A stretch of DNA of 64,000 bases. It comes from Stomoxys calcitrans (taxonomy: Eukaryota; Arthropoda; Insecta; Diptera; Muscidae). Positions 9,877 to 19,534 of the stretch are shown here, piece after piece (the stretch's first letter is position 1; each line of letters opens with the position of its first letter). The DNA is taken from contig NC_081556.1 in assembly GCF_963082655.1 (NCBI RefSeq), positions 66,021,727-66,085,726 on the forward strand. The letters run 5' to 3'. The notes beneath the pieces are model-generated. The model was given only the letters and a program-made list of their open reading frames with translations. It did no database searches and had not been told where the DNA came from. Made by a program: the position numbers and the translations under genes.

Positions 9877-11216
9877 TTTATACCCTCCACCATAGCACCT
9901 CGAAATATGCGTCAAAGGCGTCTATATATATTCTTGATCGTCATGACATTTTATGTCGATATAGCCATGTCCTTCCGTCTGTCGAAACCACGCTAACTTT
10001 CGAAGGAGTAAAACTAAACGCACAAATATATCTTATTAGTGTAGGTCAGCGGGGATTGTAAATGGGCCAAATCGGTTCATGTTTTGATATAGCTGCCATA
10101 TAAACCGATCTGGCGTCTTGACTTCTTCAGCTTTTAGAGGACGCTAATCTTATTCAATTTGGCTGTAATTTTGCACGTGATGTTTTGGTATCACCTCCAA
10201 CAACTGAGCTAACTATGATTCAAATCGGTTTATAACCTGGTCTAGCTGCCATATAAACCGATCTGGGGTCTTGACTTCTTCTGCTTTTAGAGGACGTTAT
10301 TCTTATCCAATTTGGCTGTAATTTTACACGTGATGTTTTGGTATCACCTCCAATAATTGTGCTTACTACGATTCAAATCGGTTCATAACCTGGTCTAGCT
10401 ACCATATAAACCGATCTGGGGTCTTGACTCCTTCAGCTTTTAGAGGACGCTAATCTTCTCCAATTTGGCTGTAATTTTGCACGTGATGTTTTGGTATCAC
10501 CTCCAACAACTAACTATGATTCAAATCGGTTCATAACCTGGTCTAGCTGCCATATAAACCGATCTGGGGTCTTGGCTTCTTCTGCTTTTAGAGGACGCTA
10601 TTCTTATCCAATTTGGCAGTAATTTTGCACGTGATGTATTGGTATCACCTCCAACTGGTCCAACTGCCATTTAACCCGATCTTGGATCTTGACTTCTTGA
10701 GCCGCTGGAGGGCGCAATACTCGTCCGAAAATTTTGCATGAGGTGTTTTGTTATGACTTCCAATAACTGTGGTAAGTATGGCGCAAATCGGTAAATAATC
10801 GCATATAGCTGCCTATAAGCCGATCTTTGATCTTGGCTTATTTAGCCTCTAGAGGGCGCAATTCTCATAAATTGTGTACAACGCCTTCTCCCATGGCCTT
10901 TAACATATGTGTCCAATATGGTCTGAATCGATCAATAGCTTGATACTGCTCCTATATAAACCGGTCTCCCGATTTTGCTTCTTGAGCCCCTACAAGTCGC
11001 AATTCTTATGCGAATGGACTGAAATATTACACAATGTTCAGCATTCAATTTCCTTTTGTAGTCCGAATCGGACTATAACTTGATATAGCTCCAATAGCAT
11101 AACATTATTCTTTGTTTTCCTAAAAAGAGATACCGAGCATAGAACTCGACAAATGCTATCCATGGTGGAGGGTATATAAGATTCGGCCCGGCCGAACTTA
11201 GCACGCTCTTACTTGT
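9877..11216 (+). mobile_element. Complete DINE-1-like element with 153-bp tandem repeats
   Basis: The left subterminal repeat ATACCCTCCACCAT (9,880-9,893) is the exact inverse of ATGGTGGAGGGTAT (11,162-11,175). After the right copy come a GC-rich hairpin TTCGGCC-C-GGCCGAA (11,182-11,196) and the terminal AGCACGCTCTTACTTG. The INE-1 hallmark block is at about 9,925-9,990. The word CCGATC recurs at 10,105, 10,258, 10,411 and 10,559 (153, 153, 148 bp). Subterminal inverted repeats, an internal tandem array, a 3' hairpin and a T-rich target fit Helentron-associated INEs. No protein is encoded. Confidence 0.85.
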
Positions 11217-11219
11217 TTT

Positions 11220-11473
11220 TCTTTCGTAAGAGTCAACTCAAGAGAGAAACAAAAGGAAATGGGTGAACATTAAAACTAATAAAAACCCAATTAAATTAAC
11301 AAAAAGAAGCTAACAACAAAGTTATAACGTGTTTTGTAAAAATAATTTTATGTTTAAAAGCAAAAAAATTACAACAATCGTTTGGAAAATTGCTAAATCA
11401 CTTTCGTTACGATGGGAAAGTGAATTGCAAGTGTAATATTATTCTCTCAGTATTATTAATGAATATATATATA
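11220..11473. other. Unassigned AT-rich spacer
   Basis: No gene recognised between the DINE-like element and the foldback element. Confidence 0.4.
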
Positions 11474-12080
11474 AAGGGTGATTTTTTTGAGGTTAGGATT
11501 TTCATGCATTAGTATTTGACAGATCACGTGGGATTTCAGACATGGTGTCAAAGAGAAAGATGCTCAGTATGCTTTGACATTTCATCATGAATAGACTTAC
11601 TAACGAGCAACGCTTGCAAATCATTGAATTTTATTACCAAAATCAGTGTTCGGTTCGAAATGTGTTCAAATTTTGACAAATTTTGTTCAGCGATGAGGCT
11701 CATTTCTGGTTGAATGGCTACGTAAATAAGCAAAATTGCCGCATTTGGAGTGAAGAGCAACCAGAAGCCGTTCAAGAACCGCCCATGCATCCCGAAAAAT
11801 GCACTGTTTGGTGTGGTTTGTACGCTGGTGGAATCATTGGACCGTATTTTTTCAAAGATGCTGTTGGACGCAACGTTACGGTGAATGAACACATTTCGAA
11901 CCGAACACTGATTTTGGTAATAAAATTCAATGATTTGCAAGCGTTGCTCTTTAGTAAGTCTATTCATGATGAAATGTCAAAGCATACTGAGCATCTTTCT
12001 CTTTGACACCATGTCTGAAATCCCACGTGATCTATCAAATACTAATGCATGAAAATCCTAACCTCAAAAAAATCACCCTT
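11474..12080 (+). mobile_element. 607-bp Tc1/mariner-superfamily foldback element, copy A
   Basis: Flanked by TA on both sides (11,472-11,473 and 12,081-12,082). The arms 11,474-11,667 and 11,887-12,080 are inverted repeats of 194 bp beginning AAGGGTGATTTTTTTGAGG. Each arm includes the start of a transposase gene (ATG, then NRLTKEQRLQIIEFYYQNQ) so the same N-terminal coding segment faces inward from both ends. The 219-bp centre encodes part of the catalytic domain. Copy B at 51,485 is about 99% alike outside one 50-bp block. Confidence 0.85.
11683..11890 (+). pseudogene. Transposase catalytic fragment, Tc1/mariner superfamily (copy A)
   Basis: The plus frame reads FSDEAHFWLNGYVNKQNCRI, then WSEEQPEAV, a PMHPEKCTVWCGLYAGGIIG block and PYFFKDAVGRNVTVN. 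FSDEAHF holds the first catalytic Asp of the DDE/D triad. The fragment ends before the second catalytic Asp, where sequence switches to the inverted arm. The upstream helix-turn-helix segment is present only as MNRLTKEQRLQIIEFYYQNQ in the left arm and is joined to the core by a deletion. This resembles transposases often labelled Tc3-like in insect genomes. The product cannot be active. Confidence 0.75.
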
Positions 12081-12244
12081 TACAAATGCAACTTTTGGCC
12101 ATGAACATTCCAAAGAATTTATATAGCAGTTTTAAATATTTTTTTTGAAAAAGAAAAATTATATACCATATTTTGAATTTTGGTAATCATACTTCTAGCA
12201 ACAACACACTTTTGCTGACAACTAAATGTTTTTTGCTATACGTT

Positions 12245-12560
12245 AGGTAAGGTTAGGTTTAAGTGGCACACGTTTTCGCCCTTGTGATACCATAGGAACA
12301 GAAGAAGGAAGATGCCTTCTAGTTCCTACCGTTGAACCATCCAGATCGCTTTAAAAAGCCCAATAACTTGTGAATGTTCACATCCGCTTAATCAGTTCTC
12401 AACGAAATGAGGATCTAAAAGGAACTCCTTCTGACTGCTAGTGCGGGACACACACACGAAAAGTGTTCTATAGTCTCTTCTCTTCGATGCCCTCACAGCT
12501 TCTGCGGAAGTCGTTGCTGGCAACCTTCAGTCTGTCAGCATGTTTTCCGATTAGACAGTA
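12245..12560 (-). pseudogene. C-terminal zinc-type region and 3' end of N2
   Basis: Minus-strand fragments in changing frames read ETIEHFSCVCPALAVRR, then ADVNIHKLLGFLKRSGWFNG before a stop, matching the CPALA...FLKxSGWF C-terminus typical of jockey-superfamily ORF2 proteins. The stop is followed by a short 3' untranslated region rich in CTAACCT words. The region helps RNA recognition in such elements; this is family knowledge, not shown here. Confidence 0.65.
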
Positions 12561-12659
12561 ACTTGTCATAACGGAAGCAATTACTGAGATATCTGTTGTA
12601 GCCAATGGGTAGTTTATAGTCTCACAAGCTCGTTCGCTTTACAATTCCCTTGGGATATC

Positions 12660-13000
12660 TCTGTGGCCCGGTACCCAGAACAGGTGAATTTTGAAATGTT
12701 TAGCCATCTCCTTGAGAGATCTGCGACAGTCGAGGGCGGTTTTTGTGTTCAGAAATGCGTCGTAATGACATTATATCTTAGCCATTCCACCACCTCCTTA
12801 ATTGCAAGGATCTCCGCTCGATACACTGTGCTGTGGTCGAGTAACCCTTTCGATATGACCAGTTCTACATCTTTAGAGTACACCCCAAAGCCCACCTGGC
12901 CGTTTAGTTTGGAACCATCCGTATAGAAGTCTATGTAACTTGTGTTACCAGGAATATCGTAGTTCCAATCGGTTCTATCAGGAATGTGGTGCAGTACTTT
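12660..13000 (-). pseudogene. RNase H domain of N2, copy 1
   Basis: The minus strand encodes FYTDGSKLNGQVGFGVYSKD, with the first catalytic Asp in TDGS, then STVYRAEILAIKEVVEWL with the catalytic Glu in AEILAI. The following IFSDSQ motif, present in the copy at 38.4 kb, is missing here. The upstream frame ends in LIEPIGTTIFLVTQVT and shifts at about 12,960. Not functional. Confidence 0.65.
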
Positions 13001-13960
13001 TTATCAAAAAGCGGCTCATGGAGGTTATAATACAAACTGCCTGGAACATCGGATATTGTATCAAGGATAACACAGTATCCGTAGCCGCCACATGACCAAT
13101 TAGAAAGCTTCATTAACCTCACGGCAGTGGTTGCCGCAATTTGTCTCGCCACAATGTCCAGAGGCATAAGATGTAGCATTAAATTCTGTGCATCAGATGG
13201 TGTCATCCTCAGTGCGGCTGTGATCCACAAACAAGCCATCCTTTGGTTCCGGTTAAGTATTGAGCAGTAGGTGGACTTTTGGAGCCCCGCCCACCAGACC
13301 ACAACACCATATAACATTATAGGTCTGACAACTGCAGTATTTACCCAATGCTTGGCACGCGGCCTAAACCCAAAACTTTTGCCAATGGCTCTCTTGCAGC
13401 TGTATAGGGCAAGGAGAGGAGACAATTCACCTCCTTGAGGTATTCCTCTGCTGATCCATCTTTTTAGACCCACAGATCCCAAGCCTGCCGTAATGCATCC
13501 TTTAGTAGGTAAGTTATTAATAAACTTTCTTACGGTAGAGTTGATGCCTTGAAACTCCAACTCCTTCATGATTGACGTCGGTTTTACATTATTGAAAGCA
13601 CTTCAATGTCAAAAAATGCTACTATTGTATATTCCTTGACAGCGAGAGAACCCTCGATGTAGCCGACTAGGTCGAGAAGGGCTGTTTCAGTGGATTTGCC
13701 TCTACTATATGCATACTGCTGCCGCGACAGGCGATCTCGAGGGATTTTTGCGCTAAGATATGTTTCTATCGACCTCTCAAGAGCCTTCAGCATAAAGGAT
13801 GACAAACTAATAGGACGAAAATCGTTTGCCTCTGGGGTCCAACATGGCGGTCGCTGCTTGCCCCTTGGCTTGGGACTAGGACATGCTGACACAAGCGAGC
13901 CATTCAGGACCTTCGTGATCCGCTTGACCACTATGTCTATATCCTCCGCAGTTTTCACTT
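13000..13960 (-). pseudogene. Reverse transcriptase of N2, copy 1 (catalytic core deleted)
   Basis: Frame 13,958-13,584 gives NDFRPISLSSFMLKALER, RDRLSRQQYAYSRGKSTETA, and AFFDIE, whose Asp belongs to catalytic motif A. Frame 13,569-12,931 gives RWISRGIPQGGELSPLLALY, then SCKRAIGKSFGFRPRAKHWV and NTAVVRPIMLYGVVVWWAGL, followed by the linker MTPSDAQNLMLHLMPLDIVA. LSPLL is joined directly to ALYSCKRA, so the segment that should contain YADD is missing. That deletion alone removes polymerase activity. Confidence 0.75.
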
Positions 13961-14006
13961 CCTTTTCTGGTCTAGAAGGGATAGACGTGCAGAAATTGTG
14001 CCGAAA

Positions 14007-14276
14007 TTAATCCCAATCCGCATCTCTTCTGATAAGCCGAGATACCACTTCTGCAGTATTTTCTCCAACGCTGAAACTAATATAACGATGATCAGAGAAG
14101 CTGTGGTCATCCAAAACATCCCAGCCGCATATTATTCCACTTGTATCTTCTGATGCAAAGGTAAAATCTAGTACCTCCTGCCTGTTCCTGGTAATTAAGG
14201 TCGGTTTATCCCCTTTATTACAAATCGCCAGATTGCAACTTATTGTATAACTTTTTACTTTTTTTGTGAAATACAA
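14007..14276 (-). pseudogene. Endonuclease C-terminal part of N2, copy 1
   Basis: The frame reads SCNLAICNKGDKPTLITRNR, then QEVLDFTFAS and HSFSDHRYISFSV. SDHRY is the conserved catalytic motif of LINE apurinic-type endonucleases. The first 19 residues are unrelated to the domain (junction with flanking DNA near 14,240), marking the 5' truncation point. Confidence 0.75.
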
Positions 14277-14379
14277 TGCTACGAAAATAGTATTTGTATG
14301 TATACCGCTTGGCTGTCAGTTAAACAATTTAAATGCCTTTATCTGAATCCCTTTGCTGATTTATTCGTTCAACGGGCTT

Positions 14380-16180
14380 AGGGTCATTTGAGTTTGGATG
14401 TTAGATGTACTCCATTATTAAGAGACTTTATTTGAGCCCGATATTCTCATGTGGATTATGGGAGTTTAGGGGGTGGTGTGGACCTCAAGAAACGTGTTCC
14501 CGCAAGTGGGTATGAATTTCGTGATCTACTCCCAAATACCTTTCATTTGAGTTCCATATTGCCTTGACCCATAAATATGTATGTCCGATTTATGGGTGTT
14601 TTCGGTGTGAGTTGGTCCCCAGACACTTGGCCGTGAAAAAATATCCGCATCGTGCTCTGCTCCCAAATACCATTTATTTCAACCCCATATTGCCATTGGT
14701 TAGAGGGAAGTTTATGGGATGAGGCGTAACCCAATCATTTGGCCCCAACATTGGTTATCATATTTGTTTTCTAATCTCAAATACTTTTCATTTGGTGGGT
14801 AAATATGTACTCTTGGGCGGAGGGCGGTGCTCCAAATACATTGTCCAACATTTGGATATCAGATTCGTATTCTACTCCCAAATACCATTACTTGAGCCCC
14901 ATATCACGATGGTCATTAAATAATAGCTGTTTGTGGTGTGTTTTTGGGAAGGGGTAGACCCCCAGAAAATTTGTACCGAAAATGGGTATCAATTTCGTGC
15001 TCTACTACCCAATATTTTTCATTGGAGCCCCGCATCGACCTGGTCGGTAAATATGTCCGATTTAGGTTTGTTTTAGGGAGTGGGGTTGTCCCCCAAACAC
15101 TTAGCTCTGAAATTAAATCAGCATCGTGCTCTACTCTCAATATCATTTATTTGAACCCCACATTGCCAATGGACTCAAAGTTGGATATCAAATTCATTTC
15201 CTAATCTCAAATACCTTTCATTTAAACTCCTTATTGCAAAAGTCAGCAAATAGGTCCGCTTTGTGGAGAACTCCACTCTCTTTAAGACCCAAATTGCCAT
15301 GGTAAGCAAATACGCCCTATTTGTGGGTTGTTATGGGGGTGGGACGTCCCCTAGACAGTTGGTCCCGAATGTTGATATCAGATTCGTGGTCTACTCCAAA
15401 ATACTTTTCATTTGCGCCCCATATTTGCATAGTCGGCAAACATGTCCGGTTTGGGGTGTTCTGGGGGATGAGGCGGTGACTTTTCATTCAGTGACTTTCT
15501 CTGAAAATATATATCAGCTTCGTATTCTACTCTAGAGTTCCTCTTATTGGAGCCCCATATTGCAATGGTCAGCAAAAACTTTATATTTGGGTGGTGTTAT
15601 GGGGTAGGTTGGGCCCATAGAAACTTTTTCCCTAGAATTGATATTAGATTCATGGGGTACTTCCAAAACCCTTTCACTTGAGCCTCATATTGTTATGCTC
15701 GTAAATTTGTGCTCTTTGGGGGGTGTTTTTGGGGAGGGACGGCCCCTAAAACACTTGGATCCACATTTGGATATCATATTCGTATTCTATACTAAAATAC
15801 CTTCTATTTGATCCCCATATTGCGATGGTCAATAAATAAGTCCTATTTGGGGGTGTTTTTAGGGAGGGGCGCCATCCCCTCCCGCCCCCAACACTTGGTC
15901 GCAAATTTTGATATCAGATTCGTATTCTACTCGTAAATACCTTTCATTTAAGTCCCATATTGCCATGGTCGGTAAATATGTCCGATTTAGGGGTGTTTTG
16001 GGGGTAGGGTTGGTCCCCCACACACTTAGTCCGACAATTGGATATCAGATACGTTTCATAATCTTAAATACCTTTCATTTGAGTCCCATATTTTCGTGAT
16101 TGGGCTATATATAAATTTGGTAAGTTTTGGGGGGTGGGGCGGCCCCCCTAGGTATCCCATCCGACATTTGGATACAAAAT
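14380..16180 (+). repeat. Tandem array of ~130-bp degenerate units (repeat D)
   Basis: The phrase CCCATATTGCCATGGTC and variants recurs about every 125-140 bp (for example 14,557, 14,685, 14,897, 15,027, 15,155, 15,286, 15,415, 15,552, 15,684, 15,811, 15,951, 16,084). Each unit also carries a G-run of GGGGTGTTTTGGGGG type and GGATATCAGATTCGTATTCT. The same unit occurs inverted at 52,730-53,320 inside a bounded element, so this array is probably the body of a non-autonomous element. Frames such as 14,938-15,204 are repeat-derived. Confidence 0.8.
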
Positions 16181-16199
16181 TGTTGTTTTTAGGTTACTA

Positions 16200-17095
16200 T
16201 AAGAGAACACATATAATTTGGCTTAAATCGCACTCCCATTTCCAATATCTGGCGTTTCTGAAAATTAGGGTAAGTGGGAGGGAACAAGTCCAAACAGATA
16301 ATTTTGAGGTTAAGAAATCGTAGCAACCTTATTTTCAAACTGAGTGGTTTTCTTTTAAGGATATGTATTTTGTTTTCCATAAAAATACAATGCCCTTTTA
16401 TTAAGTTGCAGCAAATTTTAACCCATTTTTATTTTTGTATTGAATTAAGGTAGCAATATCGTTAATTCGCGTCTGCATATCCTTGGGTTTCAAAAAAACC
16501 GTGATTTTAGTATTCGTATCATTGTGTTAAGGATGCATGCATATTTTTAAATGCCGTGGTTTATATTCACACAACGTCTTTTAAGCTAGGACGCTATCCT
16601 TGTTTATGTGCTGCATCGCCCCAGCATGGGATAACTATAACACTGGCTGGAACTTTGAGCTTCGATCTGTGTGGTGTTCATCGTTATCACGAGAAGCTTA
16701 GCTGCGAGCGCCCGGTAGCGGGTCCACGGGTTGCGGATAGTAAAATGCTCCATTCGGAGTAGCTGCAAATGCAGTCGCGCACAATCAGCTGTATCGAGCA
16801 CAGAGTCCGGGCGGCACTGGCTCTTGTATAAATACTGAGTACCTATGATGCTCTATACGACAAGGCGAGTTATTGACGCCTTCATATAACCAATGCCCAT
16901 CATATTCTGGCGGCGATCGGTCCTTTACGCCGGAACGAACGAATAAGAGCTAGACGAGGATCTCTACCTTCACATATAGACATGTGACTACTATGTTGTT
17001 GTAGTTGCATCGAAAATATTACCAAAATCCTAAAACTAAGGCCAAAACCATTAAGTTTGAGTAAACTTTTTTTTGTGTGCATTTAACTAACCTCG
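16200..17095. other. Unassigned stretch with a GC-rich island at 16,560-16,900
   Basis: Most is AT-rich. The island at about 16,560-16,900 is conspicuously richer in G+C (GAGCGCCCGGTAGCGGGTCC, GCCGGAACGAACG) with broken frames on both strands. It may be a relic of a repeat I cannot name; no domain is readable. Confidence 0.4.
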
Positions 17096-17245
17096 GGCTT
17101 ATTTGAACCTCTAGAGAACGCAATTCTCAGATTTGGCTGAAAATTTTTACTATGACGTTTTTTATGACTTTGGCACCTCTGGAAATACGGTTCGAATCGG
17201 TTCAAAGCCTGATGTAGCTCCCATAAAAACCAATCTCCCGGACAA
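17096..17245 (+). mobile_element. DINE-1-like element relic
   Basis: CCTCTAGAGAACGCAATTCT, then GGTTCGAATCGGTTCAAAGC and GATGTAGCTCCCATAAAAACC, match the internal unit of the DINE-like elements. No ends are preserved. Confidence 0.55.
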
Positions 17246-17406
17246 TCGCCGATTGTGTAAATGAAAATGTGTGAAAAATGAAAGTGCTTTTTTGCTAATG
17301 ACTTAAAAGTGGCAATTAGGCACTATTAATCCTGGTGTAATATGGTGGCAGGATTGTGTTGTCTACTGATATTAAATTAAAATTGTAAACTTTGTAATGA
17401 ATCCAT

Positions 17407-17464
17407 ACAAAATGTTGAACTTCTAAACAACAATTGAGACGCTTCCTTTAAAATGCTAAATAAA

Positions 17465-17529
<65 letters not shown>

Positions 17530-17581
17530 AAATGTTGAACTTCTAAACAACAATTGAGACGCTTCCTTTAAAATGCTAAAT

Positions 17582-17647
<66 letters not shown>
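17407..17647. repeat. 120-bp tandem duplication ending in (TA)n microsatellite
   Basis: ACAAAATGTTGAACTTCTAA and the following ~40 bp are repeated exactly at about 17,407 and 17,527. Each copy is followed by a long (TA)n run (about 17,467-17,526 and 17,586-17,646). The duplication includes the microsatellite. Confidence 0.85.
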
Positions 17648-17649
<2 letters not shown>

Positions 17650-18419
17650 CGCAAACTTTTCACGGAAGTTTGCGATTACAAATCGGAATCAATTCGAACT
17701 ATACACTGTTGACTTTCCGGTTTTTGTGCGATATTCATTTTATTGACATATGTACATATATTTCGTTGGGAACACGTAAACAGCAGAAGCAGCAGCAGTA
17801 ATGTATTGCCTAATTGCATATTTCATACGTAGCTTCGGTAGCAAACGTTAAATATTACAATATAATTATTTATGTTGTCTACGCGTTCAAGATCAGTTAT
17901 TTTTGACAAGGGTAACTACCGAACCAATGGTTTTCCAACTTATTTATTTGTTGACAATCATGGGTGATTTCATTTATTACTAAAATCACCATTTGGTATT
18001 AAATCAAATTGTTTAAAAAATTGGCCGAATGGTTATGAGTATATCTGCATCAGCTGTATTATTCGATCAATCATCAATGTTATGAGCTTAGACAAAAATT
18101 GTCTAAATGAGAAAACAATATTGCTCGTAACTTCAAAGAAATCTGCGGAGAGGCTGCATAAGGTTTGTTGTTGTTGCATATTCAAGCAAACATCGTCGTA
18201 CTCCACGTTTCGTCTTTGTTCTTTTTTTTTATTGTCTATGCGTTCAAGATCAGTTAATTTTGGATCCCATATATAGAACAGGGGAAACTACCAAACCAAT
18301 GGTTTTCCAACTTATTTATTGGTTCTTAAATTATAAGAAAGGATTTACCGTCTTCGAAAATCTGTTTAGCCGAGCTCATGTGAATTCCGCGTAATCATTA
18401 TATATAATGTAACATACAA
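17648..18419. repeat. Stretch with a ~95-bp dispersed direct repeat
   Basis: The blocks at about 17,875-17,965 and 18,232-18,325 share TTGTCTACGCGTTCAAGATC (one mismatch), then AACTACC and CCAATGGTTTTCCAACTTAT. The second copy has an insert of about 12 bp. No gene seen. Confidence 0.6.
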
Positions 18420-18595
18420 GTTTTAAGGCAATTGAGACAATTTGAGGCTGCAGACAACTTTTTGCCATCTGAAAAACGCAGAAAAGGTTTGCTGTTTTAG
18501 CAAAAAACATTCCTGCTGTCCCGTTTTCAGTAGATTTACCGTTGTTTCAGTAAACATATTTGCTATTACCGATTTCTCCGAGTGTAACAAATTTT
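18420..18595 (+). mobile_element. MITE-like relic M1 (CAGCAAAC-rich family)
   Basis: AAAGGTTTGCTGTTTTAGCA, a TTTTCAGTAGATT block and AACATATTTGCT end in CGAGTGTA. The same arrangement forms the right arm of the element at 46,393-47,739, which ends in TGAGTGTA. The left terminus is not clear. Confidence 0.45.
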
Positions 18596-18617
18596 AAAGT
18601 AAAGTGGAGGGAGCGGT

Positions 18618-19533
18618 AAAAAAGCGTTAAGTTCGGCCGGGCCGAACTTTGGATACCCTTTCGTCATAATCCTGTGAAAATGCATAATTTATGCCCCCAT
18701 AGCAGCTTTATCGAAATATGATCCCATTTGGACCACATTTGACACGGATATTGAGTGTCTAATAAGTACAAGTCATTGTTCAATTTTGTAGAACAAAATA
18801 TTGGTCTTTTTGATAGCCATAGTCATCTGAACCATATACGACACGGATGTCGAAAAGCCTAACATCAGTCAAAGTGTCAAATTTCAGCGAAATCGCATAA
18901 TAAATGTGCCTTTTATGGTGCCGAGACTTTAAATCGAGAGATCGGCTTCATGGCAGATATCCACATCTCAATCGATTTGAGCTAAATTGAAGAAAAATGT
19001 CAAAGGGCCTAACACAAGTCACTGTCTCAAATTTCAGCGCAATCGAATAATAAATACGCCTTTTCCGGACCCAAAACCTCAAATCAAGAGATCCTTTATA
19101 TATGGCAGCAATATCCAAATCTGAACCGATCTGGGCCAAATTGAAGAAGAATATCGACTGGCCTAACACAACTCACTGTCCCAAATTGAGCAAAATCGGA
19201 TAATAAATGTGGTTTTTATGGTCCTAAGACCTCAAATAGGCGGATCGGTCTGTATGGGGCTATATCAAGATATAGTCCGATATAGCCCATCTCGAACTTA
19301 ACCTGCATTTGGACAAAACAAGAATCTGTGTAAAGTTTCAGCTCAATATCTCTATTTTTAAAGGCTGTAGCGTGATTTCAACAGACAGACGGACGGATAT
19401 GGCTAGATCGTCTTAGATTTTACGCTGATCAAGAATATATATACTTTATAGGGTCGGAAATGGATATTTCGATGAGTTGCAAACGGAATGACAAAATTAA
19501 TATACCCCCATCCTTCGGTGGTGGGTATAAAAA
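18618..19533 (-). mobile_element. DINE-1-like element, subfamily B
   Basis: Reverse orientation. On the plus strand the left end shows the hairpin TTCGGCCGGGCCGAA at about 18,634-18,648 followed by GGATACCC; the right end is the 5' terminus, GGTGGTGGGTATAAAAATAA. The INE-1 block is at about 19,430-19,455 and the internal units carry AATCGGATAATAAATGTG-type words. Terminal hairpin and block order match subfamily A. Confidence 0.8.
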
Positions 19534-19534
19534 T

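Larger units (their letters stand above)
12243..14276 (-). mobile_element. LOA/I-like non-LTR retrotransposon N2, copy 1
   Basis: On the minus strand: endonuclease (14,276-14,007), reverse transcriptase (13,958-13,400), linker (13,340-13,080), RNase H (13,000-12,660) and zinc-type C-terminus (12,560-12,310), ending with a CTAACCTTACC-type 3' terminus near 12,243. The element is 5' truncated in the endonuclease. A longer relative is at 37,758-40,443 and a 3'-only piece at 21,711-21,905. All three point the same way. Confidence 0.8.

Noticed and set aside
11548..11967. 139-residue minus-strand frame starting MNRLTKEQRLQIIEFYYQNQ
   Set aside because: Only the start is real transposase sequence from the right inverted arm; after about 28 codons the frame is antisense to the catalytic fragment.
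13690..14010. 106-residue plus-strand open frame
   Set aside because: Antisense shadow of the N2 reverse transcriptase and endonuclease.
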